A stretch of 32,907 nucleotides of DNA from Cellulophaga sp. F20128. GTDB taxonomy: Bacteria > Bacteroidota > Bacteroidia > Flavobacteriales > Flavobacteriaceae. Location of the stretch: positions 1 to 32,907 of the forward strand of contig NZ_JALKBA010000025.1 in assembly GCF_023015805.1 (NCBI RefSeq), read 5' to 3'. The position numbers were made by a program, and so were the translations under genes. This document shows positions 1-8,288 of this stretch, piece by piece. The notes below the pieces were generated by a model, which did not search any database, was not told where the DNA came from, and saw nothing but the letters and a program-made list of their open reading frames with translations. Each line of letters opens with the position of its first letter. Positions within the stretch are counted from its first letter, which is position 1.

Positions 1-1650
1 ACTTTTACAAGTCCAGGAGAAGGAAGTACATTGACCGTTACCGCTACCATTACTAATGGTGTAGGAAATACAAGTGCTGCCGCTAGTGATGCTGCCACTA
101 TTGAAACAACACTCCCAACTCCAACAATTACAATTGACGATATTACCCCAGATAATACAATAAATGCTATTGAGGCTTCCGGTACTATTGCAATTACAGG
201 AATTGTAAATGGTGAATTTAATGCCGGAGATACTGTTACACTGCTTATCAACGGCTTGACATTCACAGGAACGGTTAATAATACTGGTGCTTTTAGTATT
301 GTTGTAAGCGGCTCAAATTTAGCATCCGATAGTGACACAACTGTAGATGCTAACCTAGTAACTACAGATTTTGCAGGCAATACAAATACAATTTTAACAA
401 CTAAGAATTACAATGTACAAACTGCAAATATTGCAACTCCTATAATCACAGCGATAAGCATAGATACAAATATTCCTAATGACGGAATTACCGCGGACAA
501 TACACTAGAAATACAAGGCACATCAGAACCAAACAGAACTATAGACGTATATGCAAATGGAACTTTAATTGGCACTACAACAGCAGATGCTTCAGGTAAT
601 TGGACATTGGATTATACCAATACTGTTTTAGCCAATGGAAACTATGATCTTACCGCTATTGCCAGTGATACTTTTGATAATATTAGTTTTACATCTTCAG
701 TTTTTGAAATTGTAATAGATACTGAAGCTCCAATTGTAAATGATGCTATTACAGATAGCCTTTCTCCTTTTATTACAGGTGAAGGTTCTGCTAACGAAAC
801 TTTGATTATTGCTATTGACACGGATGGTGATGGAACTCCAGAAGTAACATATACCGTAGTTACAGATGGATCCGGTAATTTTAGCCTAGATACTGGTACA
901 GCTACTCCAGATAATGGATCTTTACCTGTATTAGCTTATCCTAGCACTCTTTACGTTACCGTTACAGATGTAGCTGGTAATACAGACAATACTATTATTT
1001 CTATTACAAATGATTATGATGAAGACGGTTTAACGAATAGTGATGAAGCTACAATAGGAACTGATCCTAACAATCCCGATACAGATGGCGATGGCGTTGA
1101 AGATGGTCAAGAAGTTCTTGATGACACCAATCCTTTAGACGATTGTGAGTCGCTAAATGGAACTCCCCTTGCTACATCTGATTGTGATGATGACGGGCTA
1201 ACAAATGCCGAAGAAGATGCAATTGGAACAGACCCAGAAGATCCAGATTCGGATAGAGATGGTATACTAGACGGTAAAGAAGTTACAGACAAAACAGACC
1301 CATTAGATGCATGCGATTCTATAGGAGGTACACCACCCATAGATATTGCTTGTGATATTAAAATACAAAATGAAAATATAACTCCGAGCACACAAGATGG
1401 TGATTTTATCATTATAAATATTGAAGCATTTCCCAATAATAAAGTAGAAATTTTTAATAGGTGGGGTGTTAAAGTTTTTAGTGTTTCTTCTTACGATAAT
1501 ACTTCCAAAGTTTTTAAAGGATTTTCTAATGGTAGAACGGTTGTTAAAACTAGTAAATCGCTTCCTGCTGGTGTGTATTATTACATCATCAACTATCTAA
1601 AAAAGGGCGAAGCCAAAACAAAGAATGGTTATTTATACCTTAATAACTAA
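1..1650 (+). CDS. Large secreted adhesin, 3' part, with T9SS type B sorting domain
   Basis: The frame is open from base 1, so the gene starts left of the window; 549 C-terminal residues are visible. They hold about three Ig-like beta-sandwich repeats (roughly residues 40-325, with recurring 'DAAGN/DVAGNT'-type ends), then two Asp-rich thrombospondin type 3-like calcium-binding stretches (about 335-450, motifs DEDGLTNSDE, DTDGDGVEDG, DDDGLTNAEE, DSDRDGILDG). The last 85 or so residues match the gliding-motility-associated C-terminal (CHU_C, type B) domain: VEIFNRWGVKVF, then LPAGVYYYIINY and a terminal GYLYL. That domain directs export through the type IX secretion system and usually retention at or release from the surface. 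The PorP/SprF gene follows 9 bases downstream, the usual partner arrangement for type B substrates. It probably acts as a cell-surface or matrix adhesin; the ligand is unknown. A TTG at 31 is not the start, only an in-frame codon. Confidence 0.9.
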   Translation, partial: TFTSPGEGSTLTVTATITNGVGNTSAAASDAATIETTLPTPTITIDDITPDNTINAIEASGTIAITGIVNGEFNAGDTVTLLINGLTFTGTVNNTGAFSIVVSGSNLASDSDTTVDANLVTTDFAGNTNTILTTKNYNVQTANIATPIITAISIDTNIPNDGITADNTLEIQGTSEPNRTIDVYANGTLIGTTTADASGNWTLDYTNTVLANGNYDLTAIASDTFDNISFTSSVFEIVIDTEAPIVNDAITDSLSPFITGEGSANETLIIAIDTDGDGTPEVTYTVVTDGSGNFSLDTGTATPDNGSLPVLAYPSTLYVTVTDVAGNTDNTIISITNDYDEDGLTNSDEATIGTDPNNPDTDGDGVEDGQEVLDDTNPLDDCESLNGTPLATSDCDDDGLTNAEEDAIGTDPEDPDSDRDGILDGKEVTDKTDPLDACDSIGGTPPIDIACDIKIQNENITPSTQDGDFIIINIEAFPNNKVEIFNRWGVKVFSVSSYDNTSKVFKGFSNGRTVVKTSKSLPAGVYYYIINYLKKGEAKTKNGYLYLNN

Positions 1651-1659
1651 TTATATAAA

Positions 1660-2613
1660 ATGAGATTGATTTTAAAACATAAAAAATACATACTTAGTTT
1701 AATTGGATGTTTGCTCTTTGCTATAGGTTTGCAAGGTCAGCAAGATGCACAATACACCCAATATATGTATAATACCATTGCTATAAACCCTGCATATGCC
1801 GGTGCTAGAGGAGCTTTAAGCATTGCTGCTTTACACCGTTCGCAGTGGATTGGTTTAGATGGTGCACCTGTTACACAAACATTTAACATACACTCTCCAA
1901 TCTCATCCAAATCTGGCTTAGGCATTTCTATTGTAAATGATGAAATTGGAAATGGAACTAACCAAGATACTTACATAGATGCACAGTATTCTTATACTGT
2001 AAAAACATCAGGAAAAGGAAAGTTATCTTTTGGTTTAAAAGCTGGCGGGCATTTTTTAAATATAGATTACAATAAATTAAGGGCAAACAACCCTACGGTT
2101 GCCCCTCCTAATAACGGTGTAGACAAACAGTTTTCTCCAAATTTTGGCGCAGGTTTGTACTATCATGAAGATAAATTTTACTTGGGATTATCTGTTCCTA
2201 ATTTTTTAGAAACGGAACATTTTGACGATTCTTCTGGCAATAATACCTATTTAACTAAAGAACGAATAAACTGGTATTTAATTACAGGCTACATTTTTAA
2301 TTTAAATAGCGATTTAAAAATGAAGCCAGCTACGCTTTTAAAAACCGTTTATGGTGCACCAGTACAAGTAGACCTTTCTACAACTTTTTTATACAAAGAC
2401 AAATTTTCTATGGGTCTTGCTTATAGATGGGATGCTGCATTAAGTGCACTTATCGGTATACAAGCTACAGATAGGTTAATGCTAGGATTAGCATATGATA
2501 AAGAAACTACGGCTTTGGGAGGAACAAATTTTAATGACGGTTCTTTTGAAGTTTTTCTTAGATATGATTTTAAATCTAAATTTAGAAATGCACTTACTCC
2601 AAGATTCTTTTGA
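1660..2613 (+). CDS. PorP/SprF family T9SS outer-membrane protein
   Basis: A 317-residue protein with an N-terminal signal peptide (basic MRLILKHKK, hydrophobic core, cleavage near GLQGQ) followed by the family's hallmark start QDAQYTQYMYNTIAINPAYAGARG, here split as QDAQYTQYMYN and INPAYAGARG, and then SQWIGLDGAP. The rest alternates short beta-strand-like segments, ending LRYDFKSK, as expected of an outer-membrane beta-barrel. PorP/SprF proteins are needed for secretion or surface anchoring of particular type B T9SS substrates, and the upstream adhesin is the likely client. The spacing to the upstream stop is 9 bases and the downstream OmpA gene begins 1 base after the stop, so the three genes are almost certainly one transcript. 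Length is normal for the family. The family assignment is strong; the client pairing is inferred from gene order. Confidence 0.93.
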   Translation: MRLILKHKKYILSLIGCLLFAIGLQGQQDAQYTQYMYNTIAINPAYAGARGALSIAALHRSQWIGLDGAPVTQTFNIHSPISSKSGLGISIVNDEIGNGTNQDTYIDAQYSYTVKTSGKGKLSFGLKAGGHFLNIDYNKLRANNPTVAPPNNGVDKQFSPNFGAGLYYHEDKFYLGLSVPNFLETEHFDDSSGNNTYLTKERINWYLITGYIFNLNSDLKMKPATLLKTVYGAPVQVDLSTTFLYKDKFSMGLAYRWDAALSALIGIQATDRLMLGLAYDKETTALGGTNFNDGSFEVFLRYDFKSKFRNALTPRFF

Positions 2614-2614
2614 T

Positions 2615-4564
2615 ATGATGAGAAAAAAAATTATTACGAGTATTTTATTTTTAGTTGTACTACAAAATTTGGTAAGTGCACAAAGTAGACAGTTAGAAGA
2701 GATAGACCAGCTTTTTAACACTAAATCCTATGCTCTTGCCATCAAGGGTTATAAAAATCTAATTGAAAAAGGGATTTCCTCTTACGATATTTACAAAAAA
2801 TTAGGTGATGCATTCTATTTAAACGCGAATTATATAGAAGCCTCAAAGTGTTATGCAAAATTATTTAACTATAAGGATATTACAATAGATCCTGAATATA
2901 TTTATAAATATGCACAAACCCTTAAATCTGCTGGAAACTATGAAGAATCTAATACTAGAATGCAAGAGTTTGAAACTATTAAAAAACAAGATTTAAGAGT
3001 AGCTAAATACTCAGAAAAACAAAATTATCTAGACGAAATTAAAAACCTTAATAAGAAATATACCGTTACTAATTTATCCTCAAATTCGGCCGAATCTGAT
3101 TTTGCACCTTCTTTATACAAGGATACATTGGTGTTTGCTAGTTCAAGAGATACAGGTTTATTAATCAATAATGTACATGATTGGAATAACAGACCATTTT
3201 TAAATTTACACACTGCCGTTAGAAATGATAGCTTGGATTATAGATACCATTCAAATTTTGCAAAAGAATTAAATTCAAAAACACATGAGTCGTCTACAGT
3301 ATTTACCAAAGATGGAAAAACAGTCTATTTTACTCGAAATAACTCTGAAAACGGTAAATTTTCTCCTGATAAAAACGGACTAAGTAGATTAAAAATATAC
3401 AAAGCTTCATTAGAAAATGGTAGCTGGACAAATATTACGGAACTACCTTTTAATAGTGATGATTATTCTACTGCGAACCCAAGTTTAAATTACACAGAAG
3501 ACAAACTTTACTTTGCTTCTGATATGCCTTCTAGTTTAGGAGCTTCTGACATTTTTGTAGTGGACATAAAACCAGATGGGAGTTTTGGGAATCCAATAAA
3601 TTTAGGTAAAAAAATTAATACCGAAGGCCGAGAAACTTTTCCTTTTATTTCTGATTCTGAAACACTTTATTTTGCATCAGATGGTCATCCGGGGTTAGGT
3701 GGGTTAGATATTTTTTATACAAATCTTCAGAAAGAAGATCGTGTATTAAATATGGGAAAAGATATTAATAGTAGAGAAGATGATTTTTCCTTAATTATAA
3801 ATGAGACTGAAAACAAAGGGTTCTTTGCTTCAAATAGACCTAACGGATATGGAAGTGATGATATTTACACTTTTATTGGTGAGCCGCTAATACATTTTGA
3901 AACAGTGAGGATTCACGGAAAAATTGTAGATAAGGTAACTAACACTGTTTTGCCTAATGCCAAAATAACCATCTATGACTATACAACTAATAACCTATTT
4001 GAAACTTATAGTAAAATGGATGGAAGTTTTGAAGCAGAGATTCAAGTTCCTGAAAAAAAGTACCGTTTTATTGCCAAACTTGAAGGATATGATGCTACGG
4101 TATTATATCTAAGGTCCCCTTCTGTCAAAGAGAATATAAAAGATGTGGTCATGTTAATGGGGAAAGAAAATTCAAAATCAGGCACTTCAGTAGGTTCAGA
4201 TCTAACCAATGTTTTACAGCTTAAATCTATTTATTTCGACATAAACAGTTCGTATCTAAGGGTAGAATCTTATCCAGATTTAGATAAAGTGTATCAGTTT
4301 ATGCTAGAACATCCAGAACTAAAAATTGAAGTAGGTTCCCATACAGATAGTACAGAAAGTGATACCTATAATTTATGGTTATCTAAAAGAAGAGCTAAGT
4401 CCACCGTAAATTATTTGATTGGGAAAGGGATTGATGCCAGTAGGATAACAGACGTAGGTTTTGGAGAAACACAGCTGCTAAATGAATGTAGTAATGGCGT
4501 AAAATGTTCCGATGATAAACATTCAAAAAACAGACGGTCAGAATTTATAATTGTCAATGAATAG
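2615..4564 (+). CDS. PorE-like OmpA family protein with TPR, beta-propeller and CRD domains
   Basis: I chose the ATG at 2615 (a second ATG follows at 2618) because it begins a good signal peptide (MMRKKIITSILFLVV, cleavage after VSAQ) and lies 1 base after the porP stop; the longer open frame from 2495 would overlap that gene by over 100 bases. The 649-residue protein has TPR-like helices (about 20-145), PD40/WD40-like propeller blades (about 170-460; repeats such as LYFASDMPSSLGASDIFVV and LYFASDGHPGLGGLDIFYT), a carboxypeptidase-regulatory-like fold (about 465-550) and a C-terminal OmpA domain (about 560-649) with IYFDINSSYLR, SHTDSTESDTYN and NRRSEF, the residues that bind peptidoglycan. 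This order is that of PorE-type T9SS proteins, which tie the secretion machinery to the cell wall. Because it sits with an adhesin and a SprF-like gene, it is probably a substrate-specific paralogue rather than the core PorE. Confidence 0.9.
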   Translation: MMRKKIITSILFLVVLQNLVSAQSRQLEEIDQLFNTKSYALAIKGYKNLIEKGISSYDIYKKLGDAFYLNANYIEASKCYAKLFNYKDITIDPEYIYKYAQTLKSAGNYEESNTRMQEFETIKKQDLRVAKYSEKQNYLDEIKNLNKKYTVTNLSSNSAESDFAPSLYKDTLVFASSRDTGLLINNVHDWNNRPFLNLHTAVRNDSLDYRYHSNFAKELNSKTHESSTVFTKDGKTVYFTRNNSENGKFSPDKNGLSRLKIYKASLENGSWTNITELPFNSDDYSTANPSLNYTEDKLYFASDMPSSLGASDIFVVDIKPDGSFGNPINLGKKINTEGRETFPFISDSETLYFASDGHPGLGGLDIFYTNLQKEDRVLNMGKDINSREDDFSLIINETENKGFFASNRPNGYGSDDIYTFIGEPLIHFETVRIHGKIVDKVTNTVLPNAKITIYDYTTNNLFETYSKMDGSFEAEIQVPEKKYRFIAKLEGYDATVLYLRSPSVKENIKDVVMLMGKENSKSGTSVGSDLTNVLQLKSIYFDINSSYLRVESYPDLDKVYQFMLEHPELKIEVGSHTDSTESDTYNLWLSKRRAKSTVNYLIGKGIDASRITDVGFGETQLLNECSNGVKCSDDKHSKNRRSEFIIVNE

Positions 4565-4677
4565 TTCACGACAAAGACTTTAATTTAGTTCACAGGCCTT
4601 AGTCAAAGTTTAATTCTGGCGCAAACTGAGACAAAGAAGTAAATGCTAGTAACAGAAATTAAAATTTGGTTATACTT

Positions 4678-5004
4678 TTAGTAAAGGTCTATAATTATAG
4701 GAAAATAAGGGCCAAGCAAAACACAATTGAGTGTGGTTGTTGCTGATAATCTCGAAGGTCCGTTTAAAACATATACCGTGTTAGCCAAAGAAGTATTTAT
4801 ACTATTAATTAAGGGTATTTCATCACCATTTCTCCATAATGTCGCTTGTAAAACATCTCCACTTACTAAAACCGCTCCTGCAACATATACATTTGTTATT
4901 ATTGGAGCAGGTTCTGGTGTTGAGGCCTAAGAATCATCCGTACCACAAGAAAAAAATAAGACTATTGGGAGTAAAAAAACGGTTTGTATTATAAATGATT
5001 TCAT
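4678..5004 (-). pseudogene. Lipoprotein gene broken by an in-frame TAG
   Basis: Reading the minus strand from the ATG at 5004 gives a clean lipoprotein signal peptide, MKSFIIQTVF then a hydrophobic core ending LFFSC, followed by GTDDS and a TAG stop (4929-4927) after 25 residues. The same frame stays open for a further 82 codons to a TAA at 4680-4678. The part after the stop keeps protein-like character: a Pro-rich spacer (ASTPEPAP), then ITNVYVAGAVLV, ATLWRNGDEIPL and ANTVYVLNG. This resembles the 'DVYVAG...KYWKNG...ANSIYVSG' propeller repeats common in flavobacterial lipoproteins. A single C-to-T change (CAG to TAG) would explain the stop. The normal family is several hundred residues, so the 3' end is also missing or shifted after VYVLNG. 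It follows the LRR lipoprotein gene by 55 bases on the same strand. Alternatives are a sequencing error or a tiny 25-residue lipopeptide. Confidence 0.65.
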
Positions 5005-5059
5005 AATTTTTAATTTACATTGAGTGGATTAATTGTATGTTATTTAAGTCATATTTCAT

Positions 5060-6373
5060 CTAGTTACAAATTGTTGAAAAAGACACTCCTGTGTCTACAC
5101 CTGAAGCTAATATTGGATTTACTGGCACTAAAACATCAATACAAATACTTGTTAAGCTAGTATTGTTTTTAGCGCTAAAGTCTATGATGTTCTGGCTATT
5201 TCCGTTTTTAATATTTAGGCTAGTTAATTCGTTGCTATTACAGAATAGTTTTTCTAGCACACTATTTTGGGTAAGATCTTGAACACTGATGTTATTTTGT
5301 CCACAAACCAGACTTTTTAAATTTACATTGGCCGTTACATCTAAAGAAGTAATATTATTTACTGCACAAACAAGCGTTTCTAATAATAGATTATTACTTA
5401 GGTCTAAGGAAGTAAAGGTAGATTCATAGCAGTACAATGTTTCTAGTTTTGTGTTCTTAGTTAAGTCTATTGTTGTAATTCTTGTACCTCCACAATTTAA
5501 TTCTGTTAATGCTATATTTTGAGTAATATTTAATTCTGTTAGAATTGTGCCTCCACAATTTAATTGTGTTAATGCTTTGTTTTCTGTAACATCTAATGCT
5601 GCAAGCAACCCATTTCCTTCTAGGTTAATTTCAGTTAATCCAAGGTTTTTAGAAAAATCTATTGCGGTTAACTTGTTATTAGCTATTCCCGTAAAAAACT
5701 TCAGATTGCCATTGCTTCTAAGATCCAATGACGTTAAATTGGTATTAGAGCAAACTAGGCTTTCTAATTTTGTATTGCGACCTAGGTCTAGTTTGGTAAT
5801 GGGAAGATGGCTACAATTAAAATAAGTTAAGTTTGCAAACGCCTCTATACCTGTTAAGTCGGTAAATAGGTCGTTAACATTGAGAAGCGTTGTACCTATA
5901 TCTAAAATAGTGATTTCTAATGGGAATTGATAATTCATTTGCCCGTTAATTTGCCCGTCTTGATCAATATTAGTAGCTACTAAAAATGCTTCAAAGTTTG
6001 GGTCAGGAATATGCACCAAAGACGACGACACAATAGTAAAAGGTACATTTCTTTCTCCTCCTTTACCATCTTTTGCAACCACCCTTCCAGATGCTATGGT
6101 ATTATAAGCAGATGCTAAGAATGAATGTGATAGAGTCGTTAAATTTTCGGCAACCCGTATAGAGTTTACAATAATGTCATAGGTAACAAAATCACCATTT
6201 GGATCTTTAGAAATATCCCATGCAATGTGTATTCCTAAACCCTTGATATCAGCTGTAGCCGTAACATTAAATTCCTCAGGATTTTTATTTATAAATGCAT
6301 CATCATCATTTCCACAGGAAAAAAACAAGGTTAGAAGCACTAAAAAAGCAAGCTGTTTTATATATGTTTTCAT
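5060..6373 (-). CDS. Surface lipoprotein with leucine-rich repeats
   Basis: The 437-residue protein begins with a lipoprotein signal peptide (MKTYIKQLAFLVLLTLFFSC) whose lipidated Cys20 is followed by GNDDD, an acidic stretch like the Bacteroidota lipoprotein export signal, so the protein is probably displayed outside the outer membrane. Residues about 33-115 look like a fibronectin type III-like domain (IAWDISKDPNGDFVTYDI). The linker HIPDPNFEAFLVA...IDQDGQ is the usual cap in front of flavobacterial leucine-rich repeats, which run from about 165 to 410 with a period near 21 residues (for example LESLVCSNTNLTSLDLRSN, LETLYCYESTFTSLDLSNN). Each repeat carries a conserved Cys or Asn at the turn. 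No T9SS sorting tail is present, which fits lipid anchoring. It lies 82 bases after the kelch lipoprotein gene on the same strand and shares its domain plan. The ligand is unknown. Confidence 0.88.
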   Translation of the reverse strand: MKTYIKQLAFLVLLTLFFSCGNDDDAFINKNPEEFNVTATADIKGLGIHIAWDISKDPNGDFVTYDIIVNSIRVAENLTTLSHSFLASAYNTIASGRVVAKDGKGGERNVPFTIVSSSLVHIPDPNFEAFLVATNIDQDGQINGQMNYQFPLEITILDIGTTLLNVNDLFTDLTGIEAFANLTYFNCSHLPITKLDLGRNTKLESLVCSNTNLTSLDLRSNGNLKFFTGIANNKLTAIDFSKNLGLTEINLEGNGLLAALDVTENKALTQLNCGGTILTELNITQNIALTELNCGGTRITTIDLTKNTKLETLYCYESTFTSLDLSNNLLLETLVCAVNNITSLDVTANVNLKSLVCGQNNISVQDLTQNSVLEKLFCNSNELTSLNIKNGNSQNIIDFSAKNNTSLTSICIDVLVPVNPILASGVDTGVSFSTICN

Positions 6374-6455
6374 ATTTTTTAATTTAATTGGGGGCGTTAT
6401 TTGTGATACTATTTAAAAATTAAACCTTGTTTTAAGTATTCAGGAAGTTTTAACG

Positions 6456-7721
6456 TTAATCCATTACCCATACATCTTTTAAGTACTCTCCGCCAAAACC
6501 ACCTATAGTCCAAATTTTATCATTAAAAACTACCGAGGTGTGTCCCGTTCTTTCTGGGAAAGTAGTATTAGCAAGAACTTCAAACCACATTTGCCCATCA
6601 CTACTATGCCAAACATCGTTTATTCTTGTAGTTTCGTTTTGACCGCCAATAATCCACATTTTATCATCAAAAACCACAGAAGTGAGGCCATTTCTTACAG
6701 GAAAAGCTGCATCAGCAGTAACTTGAGCCCAAGTTACTCCATCACTACTCTGCCAAACATCGTTTAAGTTTGTAGGACCGTCAGAACCACCAATAATCCA
6801 CATTTTATTTTCAAAAACCACAGAAGTGTGGCCAGTTCTTCCAGAAAAAGGTGCATTAGTAATAACTTGAGCCCAAGTTACACCATCACTACTCTGCCAA
6901 ACATCGTTAAGCCTATTACCATCAGAGCCGCCAATAACCCACATCTTATCATTAAAAATCACAGAGGTATGGGAACTTCTTTCTGAGAAAGGTGCATCAG
7001 CTGTAACTTGAGTCCAAGAAATACCATCACTACTCTGCCAAACATCATTAAGTCTATTACCATCAGAGCCGCCAATAACCCATATTTTATTATTAAAAAC
7101 CACAACAGTGTGGCCATGACGTGCAGAGAAAGGAGAGGTTGTTGTAATCTGCGTCCAAGAAATACCATCATTACTCTGCCATACATCATTAAGCCAATTA
7201 CCATCATAGCCGCCAATAACCCACATATTATCCTTAAAAACCACAGAAGTGTGCCATAAACGTGCAGAGAAATTAGCATTTGCAGTTACAGCTGTTGCTG
7301 GTATTTTAAGGTTCCGGGTAGTAAAACTGAAAGTGTTACTAGAACTAGTATTTCCTTGAGTGTCTGACGCTACCACTTTCCAAAACAGTTTTTTGTTTAA
7401 AGGGAGCCTGTCTTCTACTGTAAAACTAGCTCCATTAATACTACTTACAATACTGGTAGTTGGATCACTATTTTCATCCATAAATAATTGGTAGGTTATA
7501 GTGTCTCCATCAGGATCAATAGGTGCGTTCCAACTAAACGTTGGCTTTAAATCTACTCCAATTGCACCATCTGTAACCGCTTTTAAGGTAAATGCTGTTG
7601 GTGCTTTATTTGGCGCTACAGCATCGTCCTTGCTACAAGCAAAATTAATTATTACAAAGAAAACCGTGAACGCCAATTTTGTAATGTTACTGTTTTTATA
7701 AAAGATTTTGAATGTTTTCAT
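6456..7721 (-). CDS. Kelch-repeat surface lipoprotein
   Basis: I start this gene at the ATG at 7721 (421 residues), because that Met begins a lipoprotein signal peptide ending VIINFAC followed by SKDD, a textbook Bacteroidota surface-export signal. The frame runs open to 8039, but the extra 106 residues contain a second, degenerate signal peptide and no domain. Residues about 35-135 form a fibronectin III-like domain (FSWNAPIDPDGDTITYQLF). Then come six kelch-type blades of 47-48 residues (about 145-421), each built on HTSVVF-(N/D)-(D/N)-K-(M/I)-W-(V/I)-IGG, a short loop, LNDVWQSSDG and (I/V)-(S/T)-W-(T/A)-QV, together enough for one six-bladed beta-propeller. The blades are unusually alike. 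Kelch propellers bind proteins or glycans; here the function is unknown. The last blade closes with KDVWVMD at the stop, as expected for Velcro-type closure. Confidence 0.85.
   Translation of the reverse strand: MKTFKIFYKNSNITKLAFTVFFVIINFACSKDDAVAPNKAPTAFTLKAVTDGAIGVDLKPTFSWNAPIDPDGDTITYQLFMDENSDPTTSIVSSINGASFTVEDRLPLNKKLFWKVVASDTQGNTSSSNTFSFTTRNLKIPATAVTANANFSARLWHTSVVFKDNMWVIGGYDGNWLNDVWQSNDGISWTQITTTSPFSARHGHTVVVFNNKIWVIGGSDGNRLNDVWQSSDGISWTQVTADAPFSERSSHTSVIFNDKMWVIGGSDGNRLNDVWQSSDGVTWAQVITNAPFSGRTGHTSVVFENKMWIIGGSDGPTNLNDVWQSSDGVTWAQVTADAAFPVRNGLTSVVFDDKMWIIGGQNETTRINDVWHSSDGQMWFEVLANTTFPERTGHTSVVFNDKIWTIGGFGGEYLKDVWVMD
6490..7265 (-). repeat. Tandem 141/144-bp repeats encoding kelch blades
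   Basis: The word TCTGCCA(A/T)ACATC (plus-strand view; CTATGCC in the first copy) recurs with its TGCC at 6607, 6751, 6895, 7036 and 7177, that is at spacings of 144, 144, 141 and 141 bases. Each unit encodes one 48- or 47-residue kelch blade. The 3-base difference is one extra residue in the loop (for example GPTN against GN) in two units. Long stretches between units are identical or nearly so, including the codons for VWQSSDG and SVVF, which points to recent duplication or gene conversion between blades. Confidence 0.85.
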
Positions 7722-8009
7722 AGGCCTAATTTTAGTTGAATTTTCCAATTTTCTTAAAGTAATCTCGCGCATTATTATCCCTATCTTCTTATTGTAGAAA
7801 ATTTTTTGGCAACAGTATAGAACAGCCTTATTTGAATCTATAGAAGTATTAAAATTAAAAATCCGAACATTAGTCTTACTATTAACACCAATAACACATT
7901 CTATTCCAGAAGTTTCTTGCGATCCATTTTCTCCATTCCTAAAACAAGAGGTTAACAGCATGGCTATCGCCTTGAATAGGTTTGCAAATACTTTCATTCT
8001 GTTTTTCAT
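7722..8009 (-). pseudogene. Remnant of a lipoprotein N-terminus, in frame with the kelch gene
   Basis: From an ATG at 8009 the minus strand reads MKNRMKVFANLFKAIAMLLTSC, here split as MKNRMKVFAN and LFKAIAMLLTSC, then FRNGENGSQETSG. This has the shape of a lipoprotein signal peptide with a Gly-rich spacer. The following residues (about 30-96) have no recognisable domain, and the frame runs on without a stop into the kelch lipoprotein's own signal peptide at 7721. A protein with two successive lipoprotein signals would make no sense, so I read this as a truncated gene whose frame happens to stay open, or as leader sequence of the kelch gene. Which lipoprotein it came from is not clear. Confidence 0.4.
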
Positions 8010-8165
8010 AATATTAGTTTTATAATAAGTAGAATACAATGATATAATGCTTATTGTAAAATAGTATTCACCATTTTTTCAACCAATAGGAGTAAATGAT
8101 ATTTGAGAAGAAAAGCCTAGTAGTATTATTGCATAACAATACAATAAATGAAACAAACAGTTGTT

Positions 8166-8275
8166 TTACAGAAACTTACGGACATCACCAGAAAGTGGCC
8201 ATATTCTTTCTTAAAAGCATCTCTAAAACAAGAAATGCTGTTAAAACCAACATCATACACTAATCCTAAAATGGT
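8166..8275 (-). pseudogene. AraC-type helix-turn-helix remnant
   Basis: The minus strand encodes ILGLVYDVGFNSISCFRDAF and then KKEYG, which matches the second helix-turn-helix and signature of AraC/XylS regulators (consensus IA-x-x-VGF-x-S-x-S-x-F-x-R-x-F-K-x-x-x-G). A stop lies directly upstream at 8278-8276. After KKEYG the frame loses similarity, but the -1 frame continues PLSGDVRKFL and stops at 8168-8166, like the usual 'SPSEYRK' end, so a frameshift is likely. The first helix-turn-helix and all upstream domains are missing. It is a decayed fragment, not a working regulator. Confidence 0.6.
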
Positions 8276-8288
8276 TTATAGGAAGTAT

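Noticed and set aside
1107-1436. Ser-rich minus-strand 109-residue frame
   Set aside because: It is the complement of the Asp-rich calcium-binding repeats of the adhesin.
2495-2614. Longer N-terminus for the OmpA-like gene
   Set aside because: It lies inside the porP gene in another frame and would bury the signal peptide that starts at 2615.
4727-4930. Plus-strand 67-residue frame
   Set aside because: It is the antisense shadow of the minus-strand lipoprotein pseudogene, which has the signal peptide and repeat-like content.
6490-7265. CRISPR-like regular repeats
   Set aside because: The repeats are contiguous 141/144-bp coding units with no short repeat and unique spacer pattern.
6540-7279. 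Several repetitive frames on both strands over the kelch gene
   Set aside because: They arise from the tandem repeats read in other frames; the kelch frame has the domain logic.
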